Shown piece after piece: positions 11,159-23,300 of a stretch of 64,000 nucleotides of DNA (positions are counted from its first letter, which is position 1; each line of letters begins with the position of its first letter). Below the pieces are notes generated by a model, which saw nothing but the letters and a program-made list of their open reading frames with translations, ran no database searches and had not been told where the DNA came from. The stretch is taken from contig VZSF01007795.1 of assembly GCA_013398295.1 (NCBI GenBank), positions 146,555-210,554 of the forward strand, read 5' to 3'. The position numbers and the translations under genes were made by a program. The stretch is from Chionis minor (Eukaryota; Chordata; Aves; Charadriiformes; Chionididae).

Positions 11159-11175
11159 TGAACTTTGGGTGAACT
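11159..11175 (-). promoter_or_regulatory. Proximal DR5 retinoic acid response element (R1) of CYP26A1
   Basis: TGAACT-TTGGG-TGAACT on the + strand, that is AGTTCA-CCCAA-AGTTCA on the - strand: two identical half-sites with a 5-nt spacer. It lies 60 bp upstream of the TATA box, beside a G-rich stretch (11122-11131) that could bind Sp-family factors. Position and sequence match the well-known proximal R1 RARE of vertebrate CYP26A1, through which retinoic acid induces the gene. Confidence 0.92.
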
Positions 11176-11218
11176 AATTTATCGGACCAAGGTAGGGTGG
11201 GCAGCAACCTGGGAAGGG

Positions 11219-11226
11219 TATAAAAG
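11219..11226 (+). promoter_or_regulatory. TATA box of CYP26A1
   Basis: TATAAAAG, 78 bp upstream of the start ATG. It predicts transcription start near 11245-11255 and a 5'UTR of roughly 45-50 nt. The combination of TATA box and proximal DR5 is typical of this gene. Confidence 0.88.
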
Positions 11227-11296
11227 GCGGCCCGCGGCGAGCCCGGCCCGCGCACTCGGAGCTCCCGGGGGGCCGGGCTGGAGTCGCTCCCCAGCC

Positions 11297-11485
11297 ATGG
11301 GCTTCTCCGCCCTGGTCGCCAGCGCCCTGTGCACCTTCCTGCTGCCGCTGCTGCTCTTCCTGGCCGCCGTCAAGCTCTGGGACCTGTACTGCGTGAGCGG
11401 CCGCGACCCCAGCTGCCCGCTCCCGCTGCCCCCGGGCACCATGGGGCTCCCATTCTTCGGGGAGACGCTGCAGATGGTGCTGCAG
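11297..11485 (+). CDS. CYP26A1: CYP26A1 exon 1 (residues 1-63)
   Basis: Begins MGFSALVASALCTFLLPLLL. It includes the hydrophobic anchor and the hinge up to ETLQMVLQ, with donor CAG|GTAAAG. Intron 1 is 197 bp. Confidence 0.96.
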
Positions 11486-13918
11486 GTAAAGCCAGGCGAC
11501 GCCGCGGGGAGCGGAGCAGCGCTCCGGCTCCTCCTCTGGCTGCAGGGGAGGGGGGTGAGCAGCGGCTCCGCCGGGCTCCCGTGCCCAGGTGGGGAAAGAG
11601 CTGCTCTCCCTGTCCCTTCCTCTTCTCCTTTTTAAAACTTACTTTATTATTTGCCTCCCCCCCGCCGCCCTCCCCTGTCCAGAGGCGGAAATTCCTGCAA
11701 ATGAAGCGCAGGAAATACGGCTTCATCTACAAGACTCACCTCTTCGGGCGGCCCACGGTGCGGGTGATGGGCGCCGAGAACGTGCGGCACATCCTGCTGG
11801 GAGAGCACCGGCTCGTCTCCGTGCACTGGCCCGCCTCGGTGCGCACCATCCTGGGCTCGGGCTGCCTCTCCAACCTCCACAACGGGCAGCACAAGCACCG
11901 CAAAAAGGTACGGCCCCGACGGCGGGCGGGGAGCGGGTGCGGCCGCCCCAGGCACGGCGGTTGAGCCTGTGTCCCCTTCCTCCTCCTCCTCCTCCTCCTC
12001 GTCCCCTTCGGGCAGGTGATCATGCGGGCCTTCTCCCGGGACGCCCTGCAGCACTACGTGCCCGTCATCCAGGAGGAGGTGAGCGCCTGCCTGGCGCAGT
12101 GGCTGGGCGCCGCCGGGCCCTGCCTGCTGGTGTACCCCGAGGTGAAGCGCCTCATGTTTCGCATCGCCATGAGGATCCTGCTGGGCTTCCAGCCCCGCCA
12201 GGCCAGCCCCGACGGCGAGCAGCAGCTGGTGGAGGCCTTCGAGGAGATGATCCGCAACCTCTTCTCCCTCCCCATCGACGTGCCCTTCAGCGGGCTGTAC
12301 CGGGTAAGGGTCCCGGCGGGCCGGGAGGAGAGGGGCGCCCCCACAGCCAAGGCAGTGGGGAACGGATGGGAGGGATGGCAGTATTGGCCTAAGTCCCACG
12401 TTCCTCTCCCTGCTGCCTGGCCAGGGCTTGCGGGCACGCAACATCATCCACGCCAAGATCGAGGAGAACATCCGTGCCAAGATGGCCCGCAAGGAGCCTG
12501 AGGGTGGCTACAAGGATGCACTGCAGCTGCTGATGGAACACACGCAGGGCAACGGGGAGCAGCTCAACATGCAGGTGAGGCTCCCCAGGGCCAGATGCAT
12601 CCCTTTCCCCCAGCCCCTCTGGCAGCAGCATGCTTCTCTTTTGGGGCCAAGAGAGCAGGAGGCTCAGCCCCCTCTCCCCATGCAATAAACCAGCCTCCGT
12701 GGTGCACTGGAGCGCAGAGGCTGCAACCAGGCTGTTGGATGGGGAAGCACAGGACCAGGGCCATGCCCCGGGGAGCATAAGCACCACCCCCAGCGTGGCC
12801 CTTGGGTGTCTGCCCCGCTCGGGGAGCGATGCATGGTGATACGGTGGCAGAGTGTGCCTGGTGGGGTATTCTATTCAAGATCTGGTTTGTGTTCCTCTGT
12901 CTTGTGCGTAAAAGGAGCTGAAGGAGTCTGCCACAGAGCTGCTGTTTGGGGGCCATGAAACCACTGCTAGTGCTGCCACATCGCTGATTGCCTTCCTAGG
13001 GCTCCACCACGATGTCCTGCAGAAAGTGAGGAAGGAGCTGCAGGTGAAGGTGTGTTTTCCCTCCCCGGAGCCATTTCACAGGAGCGGGCAGTGGGAAGGT
13101 ACCTCCAAGAGAGGTGTCCCAGACAAGGCTCCCCTCCACCTGGGTGGTGCCCTTCTTTTTAGGGGGTGGCAGGAAAACACCACTCGCTGAGGGGCATCTG
13201 CTTTGCAGTGCTGGGAGCCTCGTCTGCCTGCTCCATAAAAGTCACGGCAGCATCTTGCTTCCTAGGGGTTACTGTGCAGTCCTAACCAAGAGAAGCAGCT
13301 GGACATGGAAGTCCTGGAGCAGCTGAAGTACACGGGCTGTGTCATCAAAGAGACCCTCAGGCTGAGCCCTCCTGTTCCTGGAGGATTTCGCATTGCACTC
13401 AAGACCCTCGAGCTAAATGTAAGCGGCGCTTGGGCATCCCGTAGCCTGTCTGCCTCAGAGGCACCTGCAGGAAGCTGGGAGGGGAGGTGGGGTGCACCAA
13501 CATGTCCTGTGCTGACACTTCACCTTATTTAACACGCAGCAAGGTGCTTCATGTCTCCTTTCCCTCCTTTTGATAGGGTTACCAGATCCCTAAAGGTTGG
13601 AATGTTATTTACAGTATCTGTGATACCCACGATGTGGCAGATCTCTTCACCAACAAGGATGAATTTAACCCGGATCGCTTCATGTCTCCATCTCCAGAGG
13701 ATTCTTCTAGGTTCAGTTTCATTCCTTTTGGTGGGGGCTTGAGGAGCTGTGTGGGCAAAGAGTTTGCAAAAGTCCTTCTAAAAATATTTACAGTGGAGTT
13801 GGCTCGGAGCTGTGACTGGCAGCTGCTGAATGGACCTCCTACAATGAAAACGGGCCCCATAGTGTACCCCGTGGACAATCTGCCTACCAAATTCATAGGT
13901 TTCAGCGGCCAAATCTGA
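11297..13918 (+). CDS. CYP26A1: CYP26A1, all-trans retinoic acid hydroxylase cytochrome P450 (7 coding exons)
   Basis: Spliced CDS: 11297-11485, 11683-11907, 12016-12303, 12425-12574, 12915-13049, 13266-13418, 13577-13918, all GT-AG and phase 0, encoding 493 residues (vertebrate orthologues are about 490-497). The enzyme inactivates all-trans retinoic acid by 4- and 18-hydroxylation in the endoplasmic reticulum. Visible parts: N-terminal membrane anchor (about residues 8-30), hinge PLPLPPGTMGLPFFGET, I-helix GGHETT with the E299-T300 pair, K-helix E358-x-x-R361, FNPDRF (410-415) and haem ligand Cys438 in FGGGLRSCVG. It lies 3.7 kb downstream of its paralogue CYP26C1 on the same strand, with compact introns (108-340 bp). 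Regulation by retinoic acid is supported by DR5 elements at 11159 and 9769. The start is the ATG in CCAGCCATGG, a good Kozak context. Confidence 0.98.
11683..11907 (+). CDS. CYP26A1: CYP26A1 exon 2 (residues 64-138)
   Basis: 225 nt, the same length and phase as CYP26C1 exon 2. It starts RRKFLQMKRRKYGFIYKTHL and ends HKHRKK. Acceptor GTCCAG|AGG and donor AAG|GTACGG. Confidence 0.96.
11979..12001 (+). repeat. (TCC)n tract in CYP26A1 intron 2
   Basis: Seven or more TCC units immediately 5' of the intron 2 acceptor, so length changes would alter the polypyrimidine tract. Confidence 0.9.
12016..12303 (+). CDS. CYP26A1: CYP26A1 exon 3 (residues 139-234)
   Basis: 288 nt, VIMRAFSRDALQHYVPVIQE to VPFSGLYR. 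Acceptor GGGCAG|GTG and donor CGG|GTAAGG. The preceding 108-bp intron ends in a (TCC)n tract that serves as the polypyrimidine tract. Confidence 0.96.
12425..12574 (+). CDS. CYP26A1: CYP26A1 exon 4 (residues 235-284)
   Basis: 150 nt, GLRARNIIHAKIEENIRAKM to GEQLNMQ. Acceptor GGCCAG|GGC and donor CAG|GTGAGG. Confidence 0.95.
12915..13049 (+). CDS. CYP26A1: CYP26A1 exon 5, I-helix (residues 285-329)
   Basis: ELKESATELLFGGHETTASA, carrying the oxygen-activating E299-T300 pair, to RKELQVK. Two in-frame donors are possible: after CAG at 13043, or after AAG at 13049. The second is chosen because the extra VK corresponds to the SK that precedes GLLC in mammalian CYP26A1. Confidence 0.88.
13266..13418 (+). 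CDS. CYP26A1: CYP26A1 exon 6, K-helix (residues 330-380)
   Basis: GLLCSPNQEKQLDMEVLEQL, then VIKETLRLSPPVPGGFR with the E358/R361 ExxR pair, ending LELN. Acceptor TTCCTAG|GGG and donor AAT|GTAAGC. Confidence 0.95.
13577..13918 (+). CDS. CYP26A1: CYP26A1 exon 7, haem-binding C-terminus (residues 381-493)
   Basis: [26 protein letters not shown], then FSFIPFGGGLRSCVGKEFAK with haem ligand Cys438. Ends ...TKFIGFSGQI followed by TGA. Acceptor TTTTGATAG|GGT. Confidence 0.97.
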   Translation, partial: GYQIPKGWNVIYSICDTHDVADLFTNKDEFNPDRFMSPSPEDSSRFSFIPFGGGLRSCVGKEFAKVLLKIFTVELARSCDWQLLNGPPTMKTGPIVYPVDNLPTKFIGFSGQI

Positions 13919-14380
13919 GAGCTCAACGCTTGCCTCCGGCTGGATTTTTACATAGCATCTAATATGTACATAGTAACTTTTTATAGTAACAAAGGCCTTT
14001 AAATATTTAAACTTCTAAATGTACAATAGTTATTTATGTCTTCTAAATATTTCAAAAGGCTATGATATTTTTTCCCCCCGAGCACTACAATTATGGGTCT
14101 CTGATTCATAATTAGATAATGTTATTTCTATAGAAATAAGTTTTCTCCTATTTAAAAATCTTACTGAAAGCTGGCCAGCCTAAGCATTTGAAGACATTTC
14201 ACGGTGGTGTATGTATTAAGAAATATTCTTAAAGGCATTTGAAACAATGGTAACTAACTACTCATCCAAATTACCTAAAATGGTTATTGTTTGAGAATGT
14301 TTTCAGTATTATTTGCGTTTAGATCTTATGTTTATGTGTGAATTTTAAGTTTGATAATAAAGTTTATTTTTTATGATCCT
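13919..14380 (+). other. CYP26A1: CYP26A1 3'UTR (AU-rich)
   Basis: AT-rich sequence after the TGA with several ATTTA/TTATTTA motifs (for example near 14030), ending just beyond AATAAA at 14356-14361. AU-rich elements often confer mRNA instability, which would suit a rapidly induced enzyme; that role is inferred. Confidence 0.75.
14356..14361 (+). terminator. AATAAA polyadenylation signal, CYP26A1
   Basis: First canonical AATAAA after the stop, 438 nt downstream, followed by a T-rich stretch. Another AATAAA at 14749-14754 could serve a longer isoform. Confidence 0.75.
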
Positions 14381-17300
14381 CTGTATGAAAGATCTGTGTG
14401 TATGCTGGAGAGTAGTTTAACCAATGGGCCTCAAGGGCTTAGATGTAAAGTCAGATCTGCTTTTGTGAATGAGCTATTTGCTATTTCTATGTTTCTAACT
14501 CTCCCCTGCCTCCTACCCCCAATGTGGTTCTTGCTTGTAAATAGTAAATTAAGTTTCAACCTGTAAGTAGCAAGAGCAGTCCAAAAACATTCACGCTGAC
14601 TGAAAACAGTATGGAATAATAGCAAGTGCTACAGGTCTCCTTATCAAGCACATAATCTTGAGCCACAGTAAATAAGAAAGTAAAGGGAAGCAGAAGAATA
14701 ATGTGTAATGTGGGTCCTTCTCTGTAGCTAGAGAACATGTTGAGGAAAAATAAAATTCATAAAGGTCCTCTCCTCCGATATTACTGCTGACCTGCATCAA
14801 CAGAGCACTGGATCTTGTTCTGTGTTGAGTCCGCAGGCTATGAAGCTTTTGAATCTTTACTTATGAAGGTGTCTCTTATCAGCTGGTAGAGCAAATAAAA
14901 TCTGCTGTGATTTCTTCTTGAAATGCAACAGCTCTGAGTAGGTCAGAGATAGAGCATGCATTTGGTTTAAGAACTTCTTTCCTGGAATTCAGCAAAGTGA
15001 AAACTAAAAGGCAGGCACTAATGTGAATTGATTAACAGGGAATCAACTGTTGAGATGCAATTCCCCGGGGGTGTGTAAGCAGGGCAGATAAAATGCCCTA
15101 GGCATGACCCCTGTTTTGGCTTAACCATAAGGTTTTTTGTGTTCTTCTAGCCCCCCCACCCCCCTTACTACACCTATTAGTCTTCCCTCAAAAGTCAAAC
15201 AACATAGGCTGGCTCTATAAACATCTAAAAAGTAAACCAATGTAATTCAGCCTCACAAACACTTATAGCACCATATAGACTAATTTAATTTTTTGTTTGC
15301 TCCTGGAAAACAGCCAATTTTTCATTATGTCTTGCAAGGCAAAAATTAAGGGTGGAGTTAAGTTGCTCAAAATCAATGCAGGTGTTTAATGGCATCTGTG
15401 AAGCTTTGGATTTTTTTTTAAGGAGTGTTTCTATAATACATTTGATATATTTACAGCTAACACTTTAAATACATAAATTTCTAATGTAAGACCTTAGATA
15501 CAACCTACATACAAGTGTAACTATCGAGAGTCTTTCATATTCAATTTCTTTCAGTCATAAAATACAACAGATAATTCTTTTTAGATTATGCCTGAGCCTT
15601 TTTGGCAATGTTTAAAACCTTAGATAATTTTTGCTATGCAAGCTTCTTGTGTTATTATGCTTTTCAGGGATTTGATGAATAATCTCAGTTTAAGACCCCT
15701 TTATTACCAATATAGTAGCAGAAAGTTGCAAATCCTGATCCTGATTTGCAGGTGATCTGAAGTCTGGAGAAAAGCAAGACTCGTCTTGGTATCCCTCATT
15801 AATGTTTTCTTCCTTAACTTTTCAACATTCTGCAAACCCACATAGATGCTGATATTCTTTAAATGTTTTGGGGTTTTTTTTTTAATTGAAGTATTTTATA
15901 TATGGGAACTTTTTGCATAATCTTCATATTATTTTAGGTTTGGGGTTTTTTTTTTAATAAAGAATGGGAATCTAAGCACTGTCTAGAGAATATGAACACT
16001 CTTTCACAGTGTAAGTCTAAGGTCACACATGCATTTCTCCGTTTCCTTTTTTTATTTTTGAGTCAAGTTTGCAAGGCTTTTATGTTTGGAGAAAAAAAAA
16101 ATCATATACTTAATTTGATTTTGTCTGGACATCTGGGGGCACATGCTCAGCTGCTGTAAATCATGACAACATAACCTGTGTTAGGCACTGCCCCTGTATA
16201 ATTTATCTCTGTAGTTAAACGGTCTGTCACTGCTGTGTAATTTCGGCATCTTGGAGCTGGCTTGAAACAAGCTACCCCAAGAAATGGTAGCAGCGGTAAT
16301 ATGGAGCTCAGTGTGGGTTAATTGCTAAAATATTTGCCCAACTTCTTGAGCAGGTTTTACAATCCCTGCTAATCTCCTCTATGCAGCTGTATCTTGACAG
16401 CTTCGATGCTGGCTGCAGACCAGTTTCAGGTGAGCTCTGGTTGATTATGTGTAGCTTTGCCTGCTCAGCAGTGCCTGGTGTGGGCACTACTAAGACTATG
16501 GCTGCTATTTAGGGGCTGACCGGCTTCTGCACCCCCAGCCCCCTATTCCTTTTATTATGCTGGATCCAGGAATTAGTCTTGCTGAAAAATCATCTACCAA
16601 ACCCCCCACTATTTTTCAGGCACGCCCCAGCTCCCTGCGTGAGCATTGTTTGTGCTGCGGTGGATTCGGAGGAGGCAGGAAGAGGAAGGAGCTGCTTCAT
16701 CCTGCTCCACTGCTCGCGGGTAGTTCCTCGAGCCATGCTCTAGCTTTCCTTTTGCAAGCGTTACCATGTGTTACTGTAAGTGACTGGTGCCCCAAGGCTC
16801 ACGAACTGAAACACAGTAAAGAGCCAGATTTGGTGGGGAGCTCTCGCTCCCTTCTTGTAATTGGGCCTTTTTGGGGTATTTCATATTCCTCCTCTTAGGT
16901 TAGCTGTCATTCAAAAGAAGAATCTTTGATGAGGTCTCCCTCCAAAAAAACCACACACGATTCAGTAGGTGCTATGCGTTGGTCCTAGAGTGAAAAGCTG
17001 TGATTTATACGTAGCATGCCGACTCTCCTCTGAGGGTAAGGTGGGTTACTGGAACCCATGTTCTCCTAAACCCATGTGAATAATTGCTCCTGCCAGCTAA
17101 CAGCAGCTCCGGTGCTTAGAATTTCTCAAGTCTCTAGGTGATGCTAAACATGTGGTTCTTAGCAGCACACAGTTATATCCATTCTTGAATAAAAATGTCA
17201 TCAAAGACATTGGTGTAAACTGAGGAATGCTACTTGATAAATCCATTCCTGACTGAAAGGCAATAGTATTTTCAGATAAGGTCAGAAAAGGTAACAGTGA

Positions 17301-20300
17301 GTTTTTGTTAATGGCTATATGACTAACGGGAAAAAAATGTGCACATGGATGCTGAAGACTCATTGGAAATAAAAAAAAATATTGCTTGATTAAAAATAAT
17401 TTGACCAGATTTATTTATTTTGTCCTTGTGAAACTAGGACATGTTACTTTCATCAGCTGAGCTGGGAAAGGATTTTTTCTTTTGGTTCATAAAAGAACCT
17501 ATCAAAGCGACAGTATCATTTGAAGCCTTGTATACTCAAGGTTTTGCACTTACATTTCTGATGTTTTATTTTACTTTGTGCCTTTACTACAAGAGTCTTT
17601 TCCCAGACCTTGCAGGATAAGAAGCTGACAAAAAGCTTGCCCTTTGTTCTACCCCATTTCAATCTATTGTATGTTTTTTTATTTTATTCTGGTCAGTGAT
17701 TTAGAATAACCTTTGGAGAGGTGCCAAGAAAAATATCTAATTATATGTAAAGTAGTCCATCCTTGACTTCCAAGTGGCACTTTCCTAAGTGCTATAGGAA
17801 GTTTAATCTGCATCTAGTCATCTTTGAGAACAGAACGCTGTTGTGCTTTGTTAATTCTACACATTGGCAAAGGTGTTCAGGGCGGATACTGACAAAAGAA
17901 TATGCCCCTGTCATTTAAAACTAATATGCATAGAATTAGACCGCTAGATCCACCTTTTGGGTTTTTTTGTTTTTTTTTTTAGCTTTAGAATCGATTTTTA
18001 TGAGGTATGAATTCTCAAAATTTGCTATCTGTCTCAAAGTAAGCTGCACTGCTTAGGCTTCCTGAAAATCCAGCTACCTTTGACTTAGTCCCAAATACAG
18101 ATTAAGTAGCCCAAGTGCAAGCAACCCATTGCAGAATTTCTTTACCTTAAAACTATTACATACCATCTTTCCTAGAACAGTCTAACAGCATCCTATACAA
18201 GCCTATAGGATCCTTTAGAAGGCTGTGTCTCTGCTGAACAGTCACAGAAACCAAACTTCAATCTCTTGATTTTGGCAATGTTTTTGCAATTATAAAAGGC
18301 AGTCACAAATCTTGTATCTGGGACATACTGCTCAGTAGGGTATGTTCCAGCCCCAATTTAGTTTATTTATGGATTAAAGGTACTATGTTGCATGTAGTTG
18401 TCTTCTCTATTACAACAAAAAGGAGTGGGTAGTTTTGGACAGCATTTGTTAATCCAGATAGTTTTGTTTCCCAGGTGGTTTGTATTGTAAATTCTCTGTC
18501 AAGTTATACATCCAGCATGCAATGCAAAACATTACAGATTAGCAGCAAAGATTCAAAAAGTTTATTAGTTGCAACCATTAGAGTGATAGATTAGGAGAAA
18601 GGAAACATAACTGGCAGCAAGTTTAGAGAAGGCTCATTACCAGACTGACTTGCTTCACTTGTTTAATAATGTCTTATGAAAAATGTTATATGAGAAGTTC
18701 AATAAATAATGCAGCCTTCATTAAGTTATGTAAATGAATGTAACTTCGTGGGTGGGTTAGAAATAAAATATTTAACAAATCTGTTTACATGCAGAGAGCA
18801 AGAGCAGCAGAGACAGCTTTTAAAGAACCTCAGATTAAAATATTTAAAAGGTGACTGACAGGCGAAGTTTGGTAGTAGGACATAATAGTGCTGTTTTAAT
18901 AGGTGTTTACAGCTCACCTTGCAGCTGTTAACATAGGCAGGGCGACATATTAAATATTCTCAGTTAATTAAAATGTTATTTGTTCCTTTATCAGCAGTCC
19001 CAACAGTGTGGTTTCACTTGTGTGTGGTGTTAGTGCCCCAGAGACACGTGCAGAACTTGTGTGATTGGCAAGGCTAGAAGGATTGTTTTAGCAAAACTGA
19101 CTTAGGACGTACTTGTTTGCCAGGTCATTTTGTTCACAAACACGCAATCATTCATACACTTGTTGATTTCAATGCTTGTTCCCCGCNTGACCATTTAGGA
19201 AATCCTAAGTCTCCACGCATGACGTTTACAGGATAACTGCCACAACATGAGAAAATTATAAACCACGGACTAAATCAACTATTGACAACATGCTTTCCTG
19301 CCACACCCACAAATGCCAACCTTTCTTACACCTCTCCCAAAAGAAATCCTTGGCTTTGGGCCTCACAGCTTACTCAGAAGGTCAAAGATTGTTGGAGGCT
19401 GTTTTTGAGCAAAGCGGGGAATAAATTCCAGAGGGCCCCTCACAGGATCTCTCCAGAGATAAAAGTAACCAAAAGGCACCATTTGCACTCTTTCAGGTAG
19501 GAGGCAGGTCAGTAACTTTCCGAGGTGGTTTTCTGAGTTGAAAAGATCACTGTCGATATGAAGATCTGGGTCCCGAGCAGCAGTCTAGGTACAACTGAGA
19601 CAGTTTAAGGAGGAGCTGTGCACCAGCACACATCTACCAAGCTTGTGTGAAGTCATCTTTATTAATGCTGCTTTAAATGAAATGGCTTCCTCCAGGAATC
19701 ATGATTTTGAGAGAAGAACACTGACTTAGTTTTGAGATTTCTTTGGCTTTAGATGTATAGGATCAACATTAATTTAATATATCTGTATCTCAGAAATATA
19801 CTGCTTTTCCATGTAAAATGTCAGCAGAACAAACTTTCTTACAGGATTAGATCTGAATTTGCAGTGGAATGGTGGTAGGTCTTGGTTTTCTCAGCTTGCT
19901 GACTTAATTGACTGAAAGGAGCAAGGGGCTGTGGTACGCTTTATCTAATAGCCTTTATTTTATATCTAGGCCCCTCTGAATTAACAACCTGTCTGTATCC
20001 CATGGGAAAGGAAGGAGGGGGCTGGATAGTGCCCTGATAGCTATAGTAGTGCCAGCCTGCATGAACAGGGTTGGGTTTTTTCCCTCTTAGAACTCTACCC
20101 CATGCACCTACTCGTAAAACAGCCTGCTTCTCTCCGAAGCTTCTCTTGGAAGCCTACGGACCACAGAGTAATCGGAAACGGCTCCCTGACCTGGCAATAG
20201 CCTCCTCTTTTGTGAATTGTCCTTCACTTTGACAAGAATGGAAGGAGATAGGGTGGGAACAAAGAAGAACCACCAGCGAGGCAAACAGCCCCACCACACC

Positions 20301-23300
20301 ACAGCCCTGGCTGCAGAACACACAGGGGATTTTCACCTTAGTGTCATCCTTCTTGTCCCGACTTCCCTTACTCGTTGGTGTTGTTATATTAAATATACAT
20401 TATTGATGTTAATGATGCTGCCTACAACACTGCAGCAAGCTAGCGCATGCATTATAAATCTAGCAGTTAAAGAGAAAAGTTCATTAATCTTATCAACAGA
20501 TTGCTTGAAGTAATGGCATGTCGTGACCTTTTTGCTCATTGTATGAAATGAAATGGCTCAGAATTGTGACGTTTCTGAGGGAACCTTTCCTCTAACTGGG
20601 ACTGAGAGCATGCCGCTCACTGAAAAGCACTAATTGTCAGTCAGCAGTTCTAGAAAAAATTGCAAATTTCAACCACAGGCACATACACAGAAAAGCACAC
20701 TTTACAGATATGTTACATGCCTGTGAACTGGAACCATCCACTTTTTATGGATTGATCCTATCATTCTCCTGTTTTGCATACTGTTAGTACCTTTTTAATC
20801 AGCAGTTTACAGATATACAGATTATCAAAGTATTTAGAAGGAGAGAGAGGAGACTGAGGCTGAGCATGCTGATGAGGAAATCATCAGAGAAATGAGAATC
20901 CTTAAGGAGTCAAAGGTACTACTTGTTTATTTTGGTGGCTCCTTGGTGATTGTTCTTTTCACCTTTTATTAACCTGCAAATGGATTAGTCCTCGTAAACT
21001 AAAGAGGAGAGACCAGTGCACAACCCACTGCCCCAGAGATAAGGTCACAAAGAGGGGACATTGTCCCGAGTACAACCTCAGAGAAGAAATAGAAGTCTGA
21101 AGGCATTTACACTAGGCTGCCATTGCGCTTTACTAGCCCTACTGTGATTTACCGTATCAGTTCAACTGCTGACACCTTTATGTCCCTCCCTCCTATCCCA
21201 GCAGGCCACAGAGACACAGTCCATGATAGATGCTGGTGAACTTTTCCTCTGATCACCTTCTGAAGAACTTTCCCATAATCTATTGTTTTCTATCACAGTG
21301 GAAAACAAAACAAGGGTTTTTTTGACTTTCAGTTACCAGCTATTTTGCCCTAACTTTAAAGCAATGTACTGAATTTATTACATCAGTGTGAAAGAAGTTT
21401 TAAACTCTTGTCTCTTTATCCTACTCCCTGAACTTAACATGGTCCAGAGTAAATCAACGTAATTGCTGTTAGACCTACATTGTTGCGGGAATGTTTTATA
21501 TTCCATGTTGTCAGTTATTTAGAACAGTTAATTGAAATTGCAAACATAAAAAGAGGAAAGCTACAGTTAAGAAATTAACTTTTTTGTGTGTGTGCCTGTG
21601 GCTACTGTATGAATTATATAAAGAGCTAACATTAACTTTAATGTAAGACCAAAAGTTTCTGGAATATCTAAAAGAAAAAATACAGTTGTGGATTCAAGGC
21701 AAGTATTTCGTTTAATTGACTACATAAAAATATAACAACTCATTCTGGATTGAGAGAAGCAGCTGACCTAGCATTCTTCTCTGTAACTCCAAAATACCTA
21801 CCAAAACGTTGCATTTGCTCCTAAATAAATAAATGCCACAGGCTGCACCTGGTTTTGTCTCATCAGAATTCAGCAGCAGTATTACAGCATAAAGGAGAAA
21901 AGAAAGTCACAGCGATGTTACGAAGGGGCATATTGCAGAGAGTGCACTTGGAAGACAAAAGGGGGGAATCTGCGCTGCAACCTCTCTCCTGCAAGTGTTC
22001 TTCCTCTGCGTCCACCCCCGGCTAACTTCCTCGCTGCCGCAGCCTGCGGAAAGGCTGAGCAGAGATGCACGTACAAGCAAGCTTGTCCTGCATACAGAAG
22101 CTTCAGTACGTGTGTAATAAGGAGTTAAGGAGCAGCTGGACTGGGAAGGAGATATCCGGGAAAGGCTGAGTCAGCGCCTGCCAGTAACGTTCTGATTGCA
22201 GTGCCGATCGACTTCATCCTTTCGGCAGAGAATTACGTTTGAGGAGGTCTGTGATCAAAATGTTCCCGAATATGTTTTCATTGTCTTCCCCAAAGCTCTC
22301 TGCCCTCCTTGGGTTGTGACAATAGAGCGGTGTCTTCATCTTCTAGTTCCTTTTTATTGGCAGTGATGAACAATTTCTGTTAAACCAGGATTTCCATTGC
22401 AGCGGCCCATGAGGCCATGCTTTTAGTGTCAGGCTACCTTTCATGCCAAAAGATCCGCTCTGTAGTTTGACTCTGAAAGTGGGACAGTGGCGAGTTTAGG
22501 AAAGGCACACAAGGAAGGAAAAGATTGGTGTGAAAGATCTGGGCAGGATGCAACATTACATCTCATCTTCTACAAAACTGGGCAGAGCTCACAGTTGGCC
22601 TTACTAGACCAGAGACCTTCTCTGGATGGGCCAGACTGCCACCATGTGTCCTAGCCCTGTCCTCTTGGGTGGCAAGAGGTGTTGTTTCTACAGTGTTCTC
22701 ACCGACAGCTGCTTCCCAGCGAACCCTCTGTGTTTAAAGAGAGCCCTAAGATGTGTCTCCTTCGCAGGACAGGCCCCTGTGGCAGCCCAGCCAGCAGCTG
22801 TACGGTACTGGGGGGGTCTCTCGCCTCGTCCTCTGCCACTTGGAGTTTCATAGGGCCGGCCGCCTTGTTTCAAGGAAGGTAGAACTTCATACTTCACAGA
22901 GATGTTTGTTTCCTACCCCCAGGAGGACGAGAGCAGGGTTGTAAACAAAACTCTTACCAGAGAAAATAGTAGGTTCGATCCCCGTGGTGGCTGCCCTGGC
23001 AAAGATGCTTAGGAGGCCACTGTTGAGTTACAGCTGTTAGATACACCAGTAATGATGTACAACATTTTAATTTACAGCTATCACACTTGAGCTGGCTTAC
23101 AGTGACGCAGACTCAAAGTGGCTTCCTGTGAGTTATTTTGATAATTGCTTTCTTATAATTAACATTGTTGCAGAGAAAAATTTGGCCCAATGTCTTTTAA
23201 CAAATTAAGTTTTTTTTCTTGCTATTCTTTCTCCATACTTCTCAAAGCTCTACTTCTGGGCTCTGCTGTATCACTGTGGCTGGTGTGGTTTTGGAACAGT

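Noticed and set aside
19187..19187. Single ambiguous base N
   Set aside because: Assembly or base-call ambiguity in non-coding DNA with no consequence visible.
22968..22990. tRNA B-box-like sequence GGTTCGATCCCCG
   Set aside because: No upstream A-box and no complementary acceptor or anticodon arms at tRNA spacing.
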